A stretch of 64,000 nucleotides of DNA from positions 805,571 to 869,570 of the forward strand of contig NZ_BQUT01000005.1 in NCBI RefSeq assembly GCF_022835675.1, given 5' to 3'. The DNA is from Companilactobacillus sp. RD055328 (GTDB taxonomy: Bacteria; Bacillota; Bacilli; Lactobacillales; Lactobacillaceae). A program made the position numbers and the translations under genes. This document shows, piece after piece, positions 1-8,800 of the stretch (position 1 is the first letter of the stretch; the number at the start of each line of letters is the position of its first letter). The notes below the pieces were generated by a model that had not been told where the DNA came from, ran no database searches, and saw nothing but the letters and a program-made list of their open reading frames with translations.

Positions 1-90
1 AAAGATATAGACGCAATTATCACAGATAACAAGCTGGATAATTCACTCAGAAAGCAATACGAAGAAAAGGTTGCTATTATTCAGCCTTAA
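1..90 (+). CDS. lacR: C-terminus of a DeoR-family repressor, probably LacR (partial)
   Basis: Frame 1 is open from the window edge and stops at TAA 88-90. The last residues contain DIDAIITDNKLD, which resembles the conserved C-terminal sensor end of DeoR/GlpR sugar-phosphate regulators. The gene ends 15 bases before lacA, the usual lacR-lacABCD arrangement in which the repressor answers to tagatose-6-phosphate. The helix-turn-helix half lies outside the window, so the name rests on the tail and the neighbours. Confidence 0.7.
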   Translation, partial: KDIDAIITDNKLDNSLRKQYEEKVAIIQP

Positions 91-105
91 CAACAGGAGA
101 ATACG

Positions 106-534
106 ATGAAAGTAGTTTTAGGTGCTGACCAATCTGGTTTTGAATTAAAAGAAAAAATAAAAAAATATTTAATCGACAACGGTCAAGACGTTATTGATGT
201 AAGTCAAACACCTTCTAAAAATTTCGTTGAATCATCATTAGCAGTTACAAAAGAAGTTCTCGATAACGGAATTACAAAAGCTCTAATGTTTGACGAATAT
301 GGTGTTGGTTCAGCAATGGCAAGCAACAAAGTCAAAGGTATGGTTACTGCCAACGTGAACGAAGAAAGAACAGCACATATGACTGCTGAACATAACGGTG
401 CTAAAGCCATCGCTATCGGTGCAGGAATTATGGGATACAGATTAGCCGAATCAATTGTTGCTGATTATCTAAAAACTGACTACGCAGCCGGACGACATCA
501 AATACGTCTAGATATGTTAGAAAAAATGATTTAA
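106..534 (+). CDS. lacA: Galactose-6-phosphate isomerase subunit LacA
   Basis: LacA and LacB together convert galactose-6-phosphate to tagatose-6-phosphate in the cytoplasm, the first step of the tagatose-6-phosphate pathway. The 142-residue protein has the RpiB/LacAB fold signature, starting [12 protein letters not shown] and ending [14 protein letters not shown], with the length usual for LacA. As in other LacA subunits there is no Cys at the position of the LacB catalytic Cys. A CAGGAG ribosome site at about 94-99 fits the ATG at 106. lacB follows after 11 bases. Confidence 0.93.
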   Translation: MKVVLGADQSGFELKEKIKKYLIDNGQDVIDVSQTPSKNFVESSLAVTKEVLDNGITKALMFDEYGVGSAMASNKVKGMVTANVNEERTAHMTAEHNGAKAIAIGAGIMGYRLAESIVADYLKTDYAAGRHQIRLDMLEKMI

Positions 535-545
535 AGGGATAAACT

Positions 546-1121
546 ATGTTAGACACTGACAGACCACAACCAAAATTTATGGAACCAGATATTGATAAAC
601 ACATGACAATTGCTATCGGAAATGATCATATTGTTACAGATGTAAAGATTAAAGTATCTGATCACTTAAAATCTCTTGGTTATAAAGTAATTGATGAAGG
701 TACACATGATTTCTCACGTACTCATTACCCAATGTTTGGTAAAAGAGTAGCTGAGGATGTAGCTGACGGACGTGCAGACTTAGGAATCGTACTTTGTGGT
801 ACAGGTATTGGTATTTCAACTGCCGCAAACAAAAACGAAGGAATTCGTGCCGCTATGGTTGGTAACGTTACTCAAGCTAAGTATGCTCGTGAAGAATTAA
901 ACGCTAACGTTCTTGGATTTGGCGGAATTGTATTAGGTCGTGATTTCATCTTCGATATTGTTGATGCTTTTTTAAACGCTGAATATAAACCATCAGCCAA
1001 GAATAAAGCACTTATCGAACAAATTGACAGTATCGCTAAGCCTAATCCAGAACAAAAAGATAACGAACATTTCTTCGATGAAGAAAACAAAAAATGGGCA
1101 CAAGGCTTTTACCGTGATTAA
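546..1121 (+). CDS. lacB: Galactose-6-phosphate isomerase subunit LacB
   Basis: This is the partner of LacA and carries the catalytic Cys in LCGTGIGIS (residue 84 from this start). The conserved LacB body begins [12 protein letters not shown] after the ATG at 603, which would give about 172 residues, the normal family size. The ATG at 546 is preceded by AAAGGGAT and adds a 19-residue charged leader. The ribosome site favours 546 while family length favours 603, so the start is uncertain. The gene lies tightly between lacA and lacC in one operon. Confidence 0.92.
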   Translation: MLDTDRPQPKFMEPDIDKHMTIAIGNDHIVTDVKIKVSDHLKSLGYKVIDEGTHDFSRTHYPMFGKRVAEDVADGRADLGIVLCGTGIGISTAANKNEGIRAAMVGNVTQAKYAREELNANVLGFGGIVLGRDFIFDIVDAFLNAEYKPSAKNKALIEQIDSIAKPNPEQKDNEHFFDEENKKWAQGFYRD

Positions 1122-1161
1122 TAAGAATAAATAATGAATTTATTAATAAGGAGTGTTACAA

Positions 1162-2106
1162 ATGATATTAACTTTAACAATGAATCCCTCAATTGATATG
1201 TCTTACCCTATCGAGCATCTAGAAATTGACGATGTGAATCGTGTCAGCAAAGTATCAAAAACAGCTGGTGGTAAAGGGCTAAATGTTTCTCGAGTTATCA
1301 GATTAATGGGACGAGACTTACTAGCATCAGGATATAACGGTGGAAACTTCGGTGCTTTTTTGGAAGCAAAATTAGACGAAGATGATATTAAACACGATTT
1401 CGTTCAAATAGACGCTGAAATTCGTAATTCTATTGCCCTATTACATGACGATGGAAAACAAACTGAAATCTTAGAGCCAGGTCCTGAAATCAATATTGAT
1501 GACCGCCAAAAATTCCTTGATCATTTTGAACAAATCGTCAAAAACTACAAAGTAGTTACTATGTCAGGCAGCTTGCCTAAAGGTCTAGAGAGTAGTTTCT
1601 ATTCTGAATTAGTCAAAATTGCTAATAATTATGGTGTAAAAGTATTACTCGATACTTCAGGAGCTTCTTTAGAAGCTGGATTAAAATCAGAAGCAAAACC
1701 ATATCTAATCAAGCCAAACGAAACTGAAATTGCTCAACTATTAGATATCGATCGTCCTAGTGGAGATATTGACTATACCGCGTTGAAAAATAATTTAATG
1801 AATCCTATCTTTGATGGAGTTCAATGGATTGTTGTTTCATTAGGAGCTGCTGGTGCTTTTGTTAAAGCTGGGGACAAGTTCTATAAGGGACTAATACCTA
1901 AAATTAACGTTGTTAATCCCGTTGGTTCAGGTGATTCAACCCTTGGTGGTTTAGCTATCGGAATTAGTGAAGAATCAACCATAGAAGATACGATTAAAAC
2001 CGCTATGACAACTGGTATGTTAAATACCATGTCACCAAAAACTGGTTTTGTAGATAAATCATTATTTGATGAATACTTCGCAAAAGTTGTTGTGGAGGAA
2101 TTCTAA
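1162..2106 (+). CDS. lacC: Tagatose-6-phosphate kinase LacC (PfkB family)
   Basis: LacC phosphorylates tagatose-6-phosphate to tagatose-1,6-bisphosphate with ATP. The 314-residue protein shows the PfkB/1-phosphofructokinase layout: TMNPSIDM at the N-terminus, the GGKGLNVSRV substrate loop near residue 37, and the PVGSGDS anion hole with the catalytic Asp near residue 258. The start is ATG 1162, placed 8 bases after AAGGAG (1148-1153); an upstream in-frame GTG at 1153 lies inside that ribosome site. A close relative, 1-phosphofructokinase, is possible from sequence alone, but the lacAB context favours LacC. No lacD aldolase gene follows. Confidence 0.88.
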   Translation: MILTLTMNPSIDMSYPIEHLEIDDVNRVSKVSKTAGGKGLNVSRVIRLMGRDLLASGYNGGNFGAFLEAKLDEDDIKHDFVQIDAEIRNSIALLHDDGKQTEILEPGPEINIDDRQKFLDHFEQIVKNYKVVTMSGSLPKGLESSFYSELVKIANNYGVKVLLDTSGASLEAGLKSEAKPYLIKPNETEIAQLLDIDRPSGDIDYTALKNNLMNPIFDGVQWIVVSLGAAGAFVKAGDKFYKGLIPKINVVNPVGSGDSTLGGLAIGISEESTIEDTIKTAMTTGMLNTMSPKTGFVDKSLFDEYFAKVVVEEF

Positions 2107-2192
2107 ATGGTGCTCTTATCGGAGTTACCGGTGATTTATTAACCTTCAACATGGTAGAATAGAAGCATTAAATATTATTTGAGGTGATTTTT

Positions 2193-2813
2193 GTGGTAGA
2201 AGTATATATTATTAGACACGGTCAAACTGATACAAACAAAGAAAAACGCATCAATGGGAATTCAACTGATTTGCCATTGAATGCTACAGGTAGACAACAA
2301 GCTAGTCAATTACGAGAATCTTTTGATTTATCAGATTTTGATGAAGTTATTTCAAGTCCGTTAATTCGTGCTTACGAAACAGCTCAAATCGTCACTGAAT
2401 CAACAGGTATCGAAGTAAAAACTGATGCACGTCTAAGAGAAGCTGATTATGGTAGCTGGGATGGCAAATCTGAAACAGAATTATTTGCTAAATACCCTCA
2501 AACTTTTGATAATAATGGCTATTTATTACCTAACTATATTGAATACGCTGAAAACGCCGAAGATTACGAAGACGTCTACGCCAGAATTGACGAATTGCTT
2601 AATGAAATTAGTCAATTAGGTGATGATAAAAAAGTGGCACTAGTATGTCACGGTTTCATTAGTCGTGCTTTGATGAAAGTTATTCTTGGTGTTGATGATA
2701 TTTCAAAAATCATTCAACCAAAAAACTGTGGTGTCAGCAAGTATCGCTTAACTGAAGCTGGTCAACGTCACATTCTATATTACGCAAGAATTGCTCCTGC
2801 TAATTTTGAATAA
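2193..2813 (+). CDS. Histidine phosphatase family protein (phosphoglycerate-mutase-like)
   Basis: Cytoplasmic phosphatase or mutase of about 206 residues. The RHGQTDTN motif (residues about 8-15) holds the phospho-accepting His. Partner residues are in SSPLIRAYETA, in the Glu of LREADYGSWDG, and in the second His of VCHGFISRA. GAGGTG at 2181-2186 sets the GTG start at 2193. A possible -10 element TAGAAT (2155-2160) suggests its own promoter. The physiological substrate cannot be read from the sequence. The transcript ends at the hairpin at 2826-2853. Confidence 0.85.
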   Translation: MVEVYIIRHGQTDTNKEKRINGNSTDLPLNATGRQQASQLRESFDLSDFDEVISSPLIRAYETAQIVTESTGIEVKTDARLREADYGSWDGKSETELFAKYPQTFDNNGYLLPNYIEYAENAEDYEDVYARIDELLNEISQLGDDKKVALVCHGFISRALMKVILGVDDISKIIQPKNCGVSKYRLTEAGQRHILYYARIAPANFE

Positions 2814-2825
2814 ATATGCAACAAA

Positions 2826-2853
2826 AAAAGACACCGGGGAAGGTGTCTTTTTT
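2826..2853 (+). terminator. Rho-independent terminator after the phosphatase gene
   Basis: AAAAGACACC pairs perfectly with GGTGTCTTTT around a 6-base loop, and a T-run follows. Confidence 0.9.
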
Positions 2854-2889
2854 GTATATCATAGAGGAGTAAGAATATAATAAAAATTC

Positions 2890-2916
2890 TTAAAGAGTAT
2901 ATAGGGGACTCTTTAA
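2890..2916 (-). terminator. Hairpin downstream of the hsp20 gene
   Basis: TTAAAGAGT and ACTCTTTAA form a perfect 9-bp inverted repeat. On the minus strand it is followed by GAATTTTTATTA, so it probably ends the hsp20 transcript. Confidence 0.55.
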
Positions 2917-2991
2917 TCACTTTCTATAATTTATACTATATCCTCCAGATTTGAATTTCGTTTAATTAAAGTTTGAAGCTTTTGTGAAGAA

Positions 2992-3432
2992 TTACTCAAT
3001 TTCGATGAACTTATTAGGCTCGTCTTCTTTTTCGCCAGTTTTTGGAAGAGTAACTTGCAAAATTCCCTTATCATATTTAGCAGTAATTCCAGCTTCATCA
3101 ACATTACTTAGTCGATAACTTCTTGAAAATTGCCCCGAACTACGCTCACTCATCAAAATATTGCCGTCCTTATCTTCATGATCAGCAAAACTATCACGTT
3201 TTCCTGAAACAGTCAAAATATCATTGTCATAAGATAGTTTTATATCCTTCTTATCCATTCCTGGTAAATCAACCTTCAATAAATAATTCTTATCATCTTC
3301 AGAGAGATCTGATTTCATATTAATTCTAGGAAGCGATCCAAAATCACGAAATCTGTCCTCAAAATCATTAAAAAATGGTGCATTAAACCAGCTACCAATA
3401 CCACTATTCCGATTCATCATTTCATTTTTCAT
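2992..3432 (-). CDS. hsp20: Small heat-shock protein, Hsp20/alpha-crystallin family
   Basis: ATP-independent holdase chaperone of 146 residues in the cytoplasm. The alpha-crystallin domain spans about residues 38-140 and shows YLLKVDLPGMDKKDIKLSY and the C-terminal GILQVTLPK. A short flexible tail ending KFIEIE carries the I-x-I/V type motif used in oligomer assembly. The start is ATG at 3432, since AAAGGAAG precedes it by about 8 bases; the in-frame TTG two codons upstream is less likely. No clear CtsR or CIRCE site was found in the short promoter region. Confidence 0.93.
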   Translation of the reverse strand: MKNEMMNRNSGIGSWFNAPFFNDFEDRFRDFGSLPRINMKSDLSEDDKNYLLKVDLPGMDKKDIKLSYDNDILTVSGKRDSFADHEDKDGNILMSERSSGQFSRSYRLSNVDEAGITAKYDKGILQVTLPKTGEKEDEPNKFIEIE

Positions 3433-3537
3433 AACCAAAACTTCCTTTCTTTTATTTATACCTATATTTTAGTTCGCCAAAGTATGATTGTTAAACAAAA
3501 AGCATTATTGCGGTATTATAAATGTAAGGAAGTGATT

Positions 3538-3888
3538 ATGATGACAAAAATCATGCGAATATACGATAGCTATGATCAACCTGGATTTAGAATACTCGTT
3601 GATCGAATATGGCCTCGAGGAGTTTCCAAACAAAAAGCTAAATTAGACCTATGGGCAAAAGATATCGCCCCTACCAAAGAACTAAGAACTTGGTTCAATC
3701 ACGAAGATGAAAAATTTCCCGAGTTCAAAAGTAAATACTTTCAAGAGCTGCAAAAAAATCCCTACACTTCAGACTTCTTGCAGTTAATTAAAGAACATCC
3801 TGATGTCATTCTTTTATTCGGCGCAAAAAACATTGAACATAACCAGGCTGTCGTCTTACTTGAATATATAAAAAAAGAACTCGATTAA
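3538..3888 (+). CDS. DUF488 family protein
   Basis: A conserved cytoplasmic protein of unknown function, about 116 residues. The family motifs LVDRIWPRGVSK, LWAKDIAPTKELRTWFNH and LLFGAKN(I)EHNQA are clear. AAGGAAG at 3527-3532 favours ATG 3538 (or 3541) over the far upstream ATG at 3484. Its 3' end overlaps the terC gene by 4 bases in convergent orientation, and both stop codons lie inside one terminator hairpin. No function is assigned. Confidence 0.8.
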   Translation: MMTKIMRIYDSYDQPGFRILVDRIWPRGVSKQKAKLDLWAKDIAPTKELRTWFNHEDEKFPEFKSKYFQELQKNPYTSDFLQLIKEHPDVILLFGAKNIEHNQAVVLLEYIKKELD

Positions 3889-3904
3889 TTCGAGTTCTTT
3901 TTTC
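3871..3904. terminator. Bidirectional terminator embedded in two convergent coding ends
   Basis: AAAAAAGAACTCG and CGAGTTCTTTTTT pair perfectly around ATTAATT. The left arm encodes the tail of the DUF488 protein and the right arm encodes the tail of TerC. The two stop codons overlap in the loop. Confidence 0.9.
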
Positions 3905-4619
3905 TTAAGAAATGAATAACAAAAGTTACACCAAATACTAAGAATGTAAAAATTAAAAATAGATATGATGGTATTTCAACATCAATAGCTGGAATAGTTA
4001 AGAACAGCTTAATAGAAATGAAGAATATCAAAACATATGCTGCTTCAATCAACTCTGGAATACGGTTCATAATTGAAGAAATTACTTCCGCAATTAATCT
4101 CATTGCAAGGATTCCTATCAATCCACCAAGAATCAAGATAATTGGATTCTCTGATAAAGCTAGCGATGCTAGAACCGAATCAACAGAAAATGCAATGTCC
4201 ATTAACTCGATTGATATTACTACTCGCCAGAACAGTGATAGTTTACTCATTGCCGGCAAGAGCTTATGACCGTTATCTTCATTATTACGTTTGGTGAAAA
4301 ATGAGACAGACAAATATAATAAGTAAGCGGCCCCAATAACTTTTACAATCCAGAATCGAATTAAGAAACTACCAACTCCAACTGCAATAAATCGGAATAT
4401 ATAGGCCCCTAACAATCCGTAAAGAAGTGCTTTTTCTTGGTCTTTCCTGTCAGGCAGAATCTTAGTTTGTGCTGCTAGAACAACCGCATTATCAAGAGAC
4501 ATCATACATTCCAAGATAACCAAGGAAATAATAATAATCCAATCCTCTTTACTATTAAAGACAGCACCCCAATTACTTAAATCAAAAAACGGCTGGTAAA
4601 ACTCTAAAAAATTATCCAT
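3885..4619 (-). CDS. TerC family integral membrane protein
   Basis: A 244-residue membrane protein with about seven predicted helices. The family signatures are visible: LECMMSLDNAVVLA near residue 38 and IELMDIAFSVDSVLA near residue 138. Both carry acidic residues within membrane segments that are thought to bind cations. Relatives are linked to metal efflux, manganese metallation of exported proteins, or tellurite resistance; the exact role here is not determined. It sits beside mntH on the same strand, which fits a manganese-related role, but each gene has its own terminator. Confidence 0.87.
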   Translation of the reverse strand: MDNFLEFYQPFFDLSNWGAVFNSKEDWIIIISLVILECMMSLDNAVVLAAQTKILPDRKDQEKALLYGLLGAYIFRFIAVGVGSFLIRFWIVKVIGAAYLLYLSVSFFTKRNNEDNGHKLLPAMSKLSLFWRVVISIELMDIAFSVDSVLASLALSENPIILILGGLIGILAMRLIAEVISSIMNRIPELIEAAYVLIFFISIKLFLTIPAIDVEIPSYLFLIFTFLVFGVTFVIHFLRKKNSN

Positions 4620-4662
4620 TGTATATTCTTTCTATCCCCCTTATTATTCTTGTTAATTAAAT

Positions 4663-4701
4663 AAAAAAGAGAGCCGAATCCTTTAATTCGTTCTCTTTTT
4701 T
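4663..4701 (-). terminator. Terminator after mntH
   Basis: AAAAAAGAGA pairs with TCTCTTTTTT across an imperfect inner stem; the T-run is on the minus-strand side. Confidence 0.75.
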
Positions 4702-4720
4702 ATATTACGCTAAACATTAT

Positions 4721-6061
4721 TTAAAATGATGTGATAATCAACCAGATATTCAATATTGTTAGAATTATAGCAATAATGTAACCTGTCCATTTTACAAGTT
4801 GCGTATTAGCAAAATTACCCATTAACTTCTTACTACTTGAGAAGTATACCAATGGGAAAATTGAGAATGGTAAAGCCACACTCAAGAACACTTGTGAGAA
4901 AGTCAAAAGACTTTCAATCTTAGCTTCATTACCATGGTAGTAAATTGTGAAGAAGATTACTGGTGAAATTGATATCAATCGAGTAATCACACGTCTCGCC
5001 CACAATGGAATCTTCATGTGAATGAAACCTTCCATAACAATCTGTCCTGATAGAGTCCCAGTGATTGTTGAGTTTTGACCTGAGGCAAGTAAGGCAACGG
5101 CAAACAATATAGCTAGCATTGGGCTAGCAATTGAACCAGCAACCGCTGGATCTTGTAACGCATTGAACAAATCACCTAAACGTCCAAGGTCTGTTTTTGT
5201 TCCATAGAACAATGCAGCTCCTAAAGTAAGTAACAATGAGTTAACTACAAAAGCCAACGTTAATTGGATGTTAGAATCCCAAGTTGAGAAACGAACAGCT
5301 GTTGCTACACTCTTTTCATCTTTACGATCATACTTACGAGCTTGGGAAATTGATGAGTGCAAGTACAAATTATGAGGCATAACTGTAGCACCAACAATAC
5401 CCAATGCAATATATAGCATTGATTGGTTTTGTGTTATTTCAATGCTTGGAATATAACCTTGAACCATTTCGCCAACATTAGGTTGAGCAAGTATTACTTC
5501 ATATAGGAAGACTCCTAGGATAACTGTAATTAACATAGCAACTATAACTTCGATTTTTCTAAAGCCAAGTTTCATTAATAACAATAGAAGTAAAACATCG
5601 GCAGCGGTGATTAAAACACCGACTAATAATGGTACGTGGAATAACAACTTAATAGCAATCGCCGAACCAATAATTTCGGCAATATCTGTAGCCATAATTG
5701 CTAATTCCGCAACTATCCATAACAAGAACCCACCTGGTTTACTTGTGTGATCACGCGTTAATTGAGCTAAATCACGGTTTGTTACAATACCTACTTTAGA
5801 TGCCATGTACTGCAATAGCATCGCAACTAAACTAGAGATTAAAACAACACTTAGTAATTTATATTTGAACTGAGCACCACCAGCGATTGATGTTACCCAA
5901 TTACCTGGATCCATGTAACCAACAGCAACTAATGCACCGGGTCCACTATAGGCAAGTAATGTTCTGAAGAAACTAGCATCTTCAGGAACTTCAACAGTAT
6001 CATTGATTTCTTCTAAAGATGGGCCGTTAGCATACTTCACGAACTTCTTTTTTTCAGCCAT
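4721..6061 (-). CDS. mntH: Nramp-family divalent metal (Mn2+) transporter MntH
   Basis: Proton-coupled manganese importer in the cytoplasmic membrane, 446 residues, with about 11 helices. The metal-binding DPGNW motif lies in helix 1 (near residue 50), MPHNLYLHS in helix 6, and a GQNSTITG segment lies near residue 330. It starts at ATG 6061 after a GGGGTATT ribosome site. A candidate MntR-type operator lies about 70 bases upstream. The cytosolic N-terminal extension of about 35 residues is common in lactobacilli. Iron transport is possible in this family, but Mn is the usual substrate in these bacteria. Confidence 0.93.
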   Translation of the reverse strand: MAEKKKFVKYANGPSLEEINDTVEVPEDASFFRTLLAYSGPGALVAVGYMDPGNWVTSIAGGAQFKYKLLSVVLISSLVAMLLQYMASKVGIVTNRDLAQLTRDHTSKPGGFLLWIVAELAIMATDIAEIIGSAIAIKLLFHVPLLVGVLITAADVLLLLLLMKLGFRKIEVIVAMLITVILGVFLYEVILAQPNVGEMVQGYIPSIEITQNQSMLYIALGIVGATVMPHNLYLHSSISQARKYDRKDEKSVATAVRFSTWDSNIQLTLAFVVNSLLLTLGAALFYGTKTDLGRLGDLFNALQDPAVAGSIASPMLAILFAVALLASGQNSTITGTLSGQIVMEGFIHMKIPLWARRVITRLISISPVIFFTIYYHGNEAKIESLLTFSQVFLSVALPFSIFPLVYFSSSKKLMGNFANTQLVKWTGYIIAIILTILNIWLIITSF

Positions 6062-6130
6062 ATTAATACCCCTTTTAATTTTATTCTTTCACTATAGTAC
6101 ACTAAACCTATTAGGAATGAAACAATTTTG

Positions 6131-6144
6131 TTAGGGTAACTTAA
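6131..6144 (-). promoter_or_regulatory. Candidate MntR/DtxR-type operator upstream of mntH
   Basis: TTAGGGTAACTTAA is an imperfect palindrome with 10 of 14 symmetric positions, about 70 bases before mntH. It resembles the TTAGGTNNACCTAA style of manganese operators. This is pattern matching only. Confidence 0.3.
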
Positions 6145-6214
6145 CTTTTCTAAATAATATACATTTATAACACTTGATGGTAAGCTATATACAATAAGAA
6201 TTGAGGTGTTTCCT

Positions 6215-6691
6215 ATGGAAAGCATGAGTCTAATGATTTGGATTATCGATATAATTTTTATAGCAGGCGCTGCTTTTAATATATATTGGCAATCTCAAAT
6301 AACATTAAAAGCTAAATATAAATATACACCGATTATCCTTTCAGTAATTGTAGTAACTTGGATTATTGGCGGTTCTGGATATTCACTTGAATACATCATC
6401 ATGATTGCAGCCTTTCTTACAACAGGTATCATGAATGGAGTTGGCGGAATCGGAACTAAACGCATCGTTAATAGTGGTTTCTTCTCTAACGTATATGATT
6501 ATAAGAAGTTAGCTCACATTACATTGATTCCATTAACATTAGGAACAAAAGAGCGCGTCGTAGCAATTTTCAACATTAATGCTCGCCAATCTGCACAAAT
6601 GATCTTCAATAAAGACTTATTCACTATTAAGACTGAATTAGAAAAACATGTTGGTGATTCTACTGAAATAGAAATTGGTAGTTTAAGATAA
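6215..6691 (+). CDS. Conserved hypothetical membrane protein
   Basis: A 158-residue protein that I do not recognise. Three hydrophobic segments lie in the first 90 residues: near IWIIDIIFIAGAAF, YTPIILSVIVVTWII and LEYIIMIAAFLTTGIM. A soluble C-terminal part of about 70 residues follows. GAGGTG at 6203-6208 sets the ATG at 6215. It is divergent from mntH, which lies 153 bases away, and convergent with fbp. A shared terminator separates it from fbp. Confidence 0.7.
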   Translation: MESMSLMIWIIDIIFIAGAAFNIYWQSQITLKAKYKYTPIILSVIVVTWIIGGSGYSLEYIIMIAAFLTTGIMNGVGGIGTKRIVNSGFFSNVYDYKKLAHITLIPLTLGTKERVVAIFNINARQSAQMIFNKDLFTIKTELEKHVGDSTEIEIGSLR

Positions 6692-6700
6692 AATAAATAT

Positions 6701-6734
6701 AAAAAGACTAGATAATAAATTATCTAGTCTTTTT
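6701..6734. terminator. Bidirectional terminator between the membrane protein gene and fbp
   Basis: A perfect 15-bp stem, AAAAAGACTAGATAA against TTATCTAGTCTTTTT, with a 4-base loop. It has T-runs in both directions. Confidence 0.95.
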
Positions 6735-6742
6735 GTTTGAGA

Positions 6743-8656
6743 CTAATATTGATCTAACACTTCTTTTAATTCTTTGATTTCTTCTTTTAACTGACTACCA
6801 ATATCTGTGTCGGCAACCTTCATTCTATGATCTACTTGTGCTACAACTTTTTTTGTAGAAACAATATCACTCAAGTTCTTAATTGCGTCGTCTCGAGTAG
6901 TAAATGGCTCATGTGTTACTAATTGGAACCCATACGAATTAGACAAGAGTGTATAACCACCAATTCCAGTGGTTTTTTGATACGGTTTAGACATCCCTCC
7001 ATCAATAACGAACATCTTCCCGTTTGCCATGATAGGTGAATGACCTTTCTTAACTGGAGTATGCCCATTAATAACATGCCCCTTGTCAGAATCTAGCCCG
7101 AATTCAGTTAGTATCTTATCAATAAACCATTCTTCATGACGTAGTTTGTAATAGGGATTCTTATGTTCTTTTTGTATATCCTTATTATCAATGAAATAAC
7201 GTTCGAAAGTCTTCATTGCTCGTTTACCAAACAATGGTGATAGTGATCCTGTCCATAAATACCACATCAAATCTGTTGCAAGGTCATTAACACATTCCGG
7301 TTCTTGATAACTTGCACGTAGGTTATCTTCAAGAAATTCAAACAACTCTTTACCAGCATACTTCTTACCATCAATGACTAACGATTCAAACTCACCTTGA
7401 TTATTGACCGGTACACAACCATGAATTAATAGATTATCATTATTCTTTAGATACATACTTCCTTTTTCTATCAAAAAGTCCATATGTTTACGTAATTTAT
7501 TAGACGTAGTAAACGACTTAACTAATCCATCCATGATTTCTTGTTCTTCTGCAGTTAATTCATACGGATTATTCTTATCGATTGTTTGAAAACATCCATT
7601 AGTGATTGGATAAGTTTCACCATCTATAGTTATTTGACTGAAGTCTTCATTCATCTTATCTAGCAACTTACGATCTTCCATACCAAACTCTGGCCGACGA
7701 TTAATAGCACGTCCTTCGAGTTTGAATTGCATAATTGCAATAGCCTGTTGAATCTTGTTAGTTTGCTCCAATTCACTAGAAATTACTGTTTGGCCATCAC
7801 TCTTTGATTCAAAAGCGGGATTAGGTGTGTAATTCTTATCAGCAAACATTGATAAATGGCGAAGATTAATTCCATAACTATCTTCAATGATAGATAGGTT
7901 ATTATAACGAGCACTAATTCTAATTAGATTACAGATGCAAAGCGGTGAACCTGAAGCTCCACCAAGCCAAAGAATATCATGATTACCCCATTGAACATCA
8001 ACTTGACTAAGGCTAGACAATTTGTCGACGATATAATCCGGATGTGGACCACGATCGTAAATGTCACCAATAATATGTAATCGGTCAACCACTAACCTTT
8101 GGATACTGTGACTAGTTTCAACAATGAAGTCATCAGCGATACTTAAATCAATCAGATTCTCAATAATCTGATTATAGTATTCATCTTTATTAATATCTTT
8201 TTCATTCGTGTATAAGAGTTCTTCAGTAATATATATGAAGTCTTCTGCTAAAGCCTTACGAACTTTAGAACGTGTATACTTACGACTGACTACTTTTAAT
8301 AGTTCAATAACTAAATAAAAATTCCTTTCGTACCATTTACGAAGTTCGTCTAAATTATCTAGTTGACGTTTCTTCCTTGTCACCATTTCACTTGGATAAT
8401 AGATTAGAAAGGCTAGTTCTTTTTTCTGTTTATCTGTTAGTTCCCCATTGAAACGATCATTAATTTTTTGTGCAATGTTCCCTGATCCGTTTCGGAAAAT
8501 ATGTGAAAAGGCATTATACTCGCCATGAATATCACTCATGAATTCTTCTGTACTCTTAGGCAGATTCAAAATAGCTGATAAATTAATAATCTCAGTTTTA
8601 ATATCATTCTTATTAGGAAAATACGAGTGCATAACTTTTGTTGTTAACTTCTTCAT
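6743..8656 (-). CDS. fbp: Fructose-1,6-bisphosphatase, class III
   Basis: Gluconeogenic enzyme that hydrolyses fructose-1,6-bisphosphate, of the Firmicutes class III type. At 637 residues the length is typical. Calcineurin-like metallophosphatase motifs are present: SDIHGEYNAF near residue 42, GDIYDRGPHPD near 197, WGNHD near 224 and NGHTPVKKGH near 533. A promoter TTGCAT-17-TATTGT lies at 8709-8737. The ATG has only a weak ribosome site (GGGGATTGG about 12 bases upstream). Confidence 0.95.
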   Translation of the reverse strand: MKKLTTKVMHSYFPNKNDIKTEIINLSAILNLPKSTEEFMSDIHGEYNAFSHIFRNGSGNIAQKINDRFNGELTDKQKKELAFLIYYPSEMVTRKKRQLDNLDELRKWYERNFYLVIELLKVVSRKYTRSKVRKALAEDFIYITEELLYTNEKDINKDEYYNQIIENLIDLSIADDFIVETSHSIQRLVVDRLHIIGDIYDRGPHPDYIVDKLSSLSQVDVQWGNHDILWLGGASGSPLCICNLIRISARYNNLSIIEDSYGINLRHLSMFADKNYTPNPAFESKSDGQTVISSELEQTNKIQQAIAIMQFKLEGRAINRRPEFGMEDRKLLDKMNEDFSQITIDGETYPITNGCFQTIDKNNPYELTAEEQEIMDGLVKSFTTSNKLRKHMDFLIEKGSMYLKNNDNLLIHGCVPVNNQGEFESLVIDGKKYAGKELFEFLEDNLRASYQEPECVNDLATDLMWYLWTGSLSPLFGKRAMKTFERYFIDNKDIQKEHKNPYYKLRHEEWFIDKILTEFGLDSDKGHVINGHTPVKKGHSPIMANGKMFVIDGGMSKPYQKTTGIGGYTLLSNSYGFQLVTHEPFTTRDDAIKNLSDIVSTKKVVAQVDHRMKVADTDIGSQLKEEIKELKEVLDQY

Positions 8657-8708
8657 AATTAAACTATACCAATCCCCACATTACTGTATTTAAGCTTATT
8701 GTAAAACA

Positions 8709-8737
8709 ACAATAGCAACCATACCAAATTAATGCAA
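8709..8737 (-). promoter_or_regulatory. Promoter of fbp
   Basis: Read on the minus strand: -35 TTGCAT (8732-8737), a 17-base spacer and -10 TATTGT (8709-8714). Confidence 0.6.
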
Positions 8738-8765
8738 GTGTTTGATTAAAAAATAATAAAACCAT

Positions 8766-8800
8766 AAAAAAAGAAACCGCAACTAAGCGATTTCTTTTTT
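8766..8800 (-). terminator. Terminator after the purine permease gene
   Basis: AAAAAAAGAAACCGC pairs imperfectly with GCGATTTCTTTTTT. The right arm overlaps the 3' end of the permease coding sequence. Confidence 0.8.
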
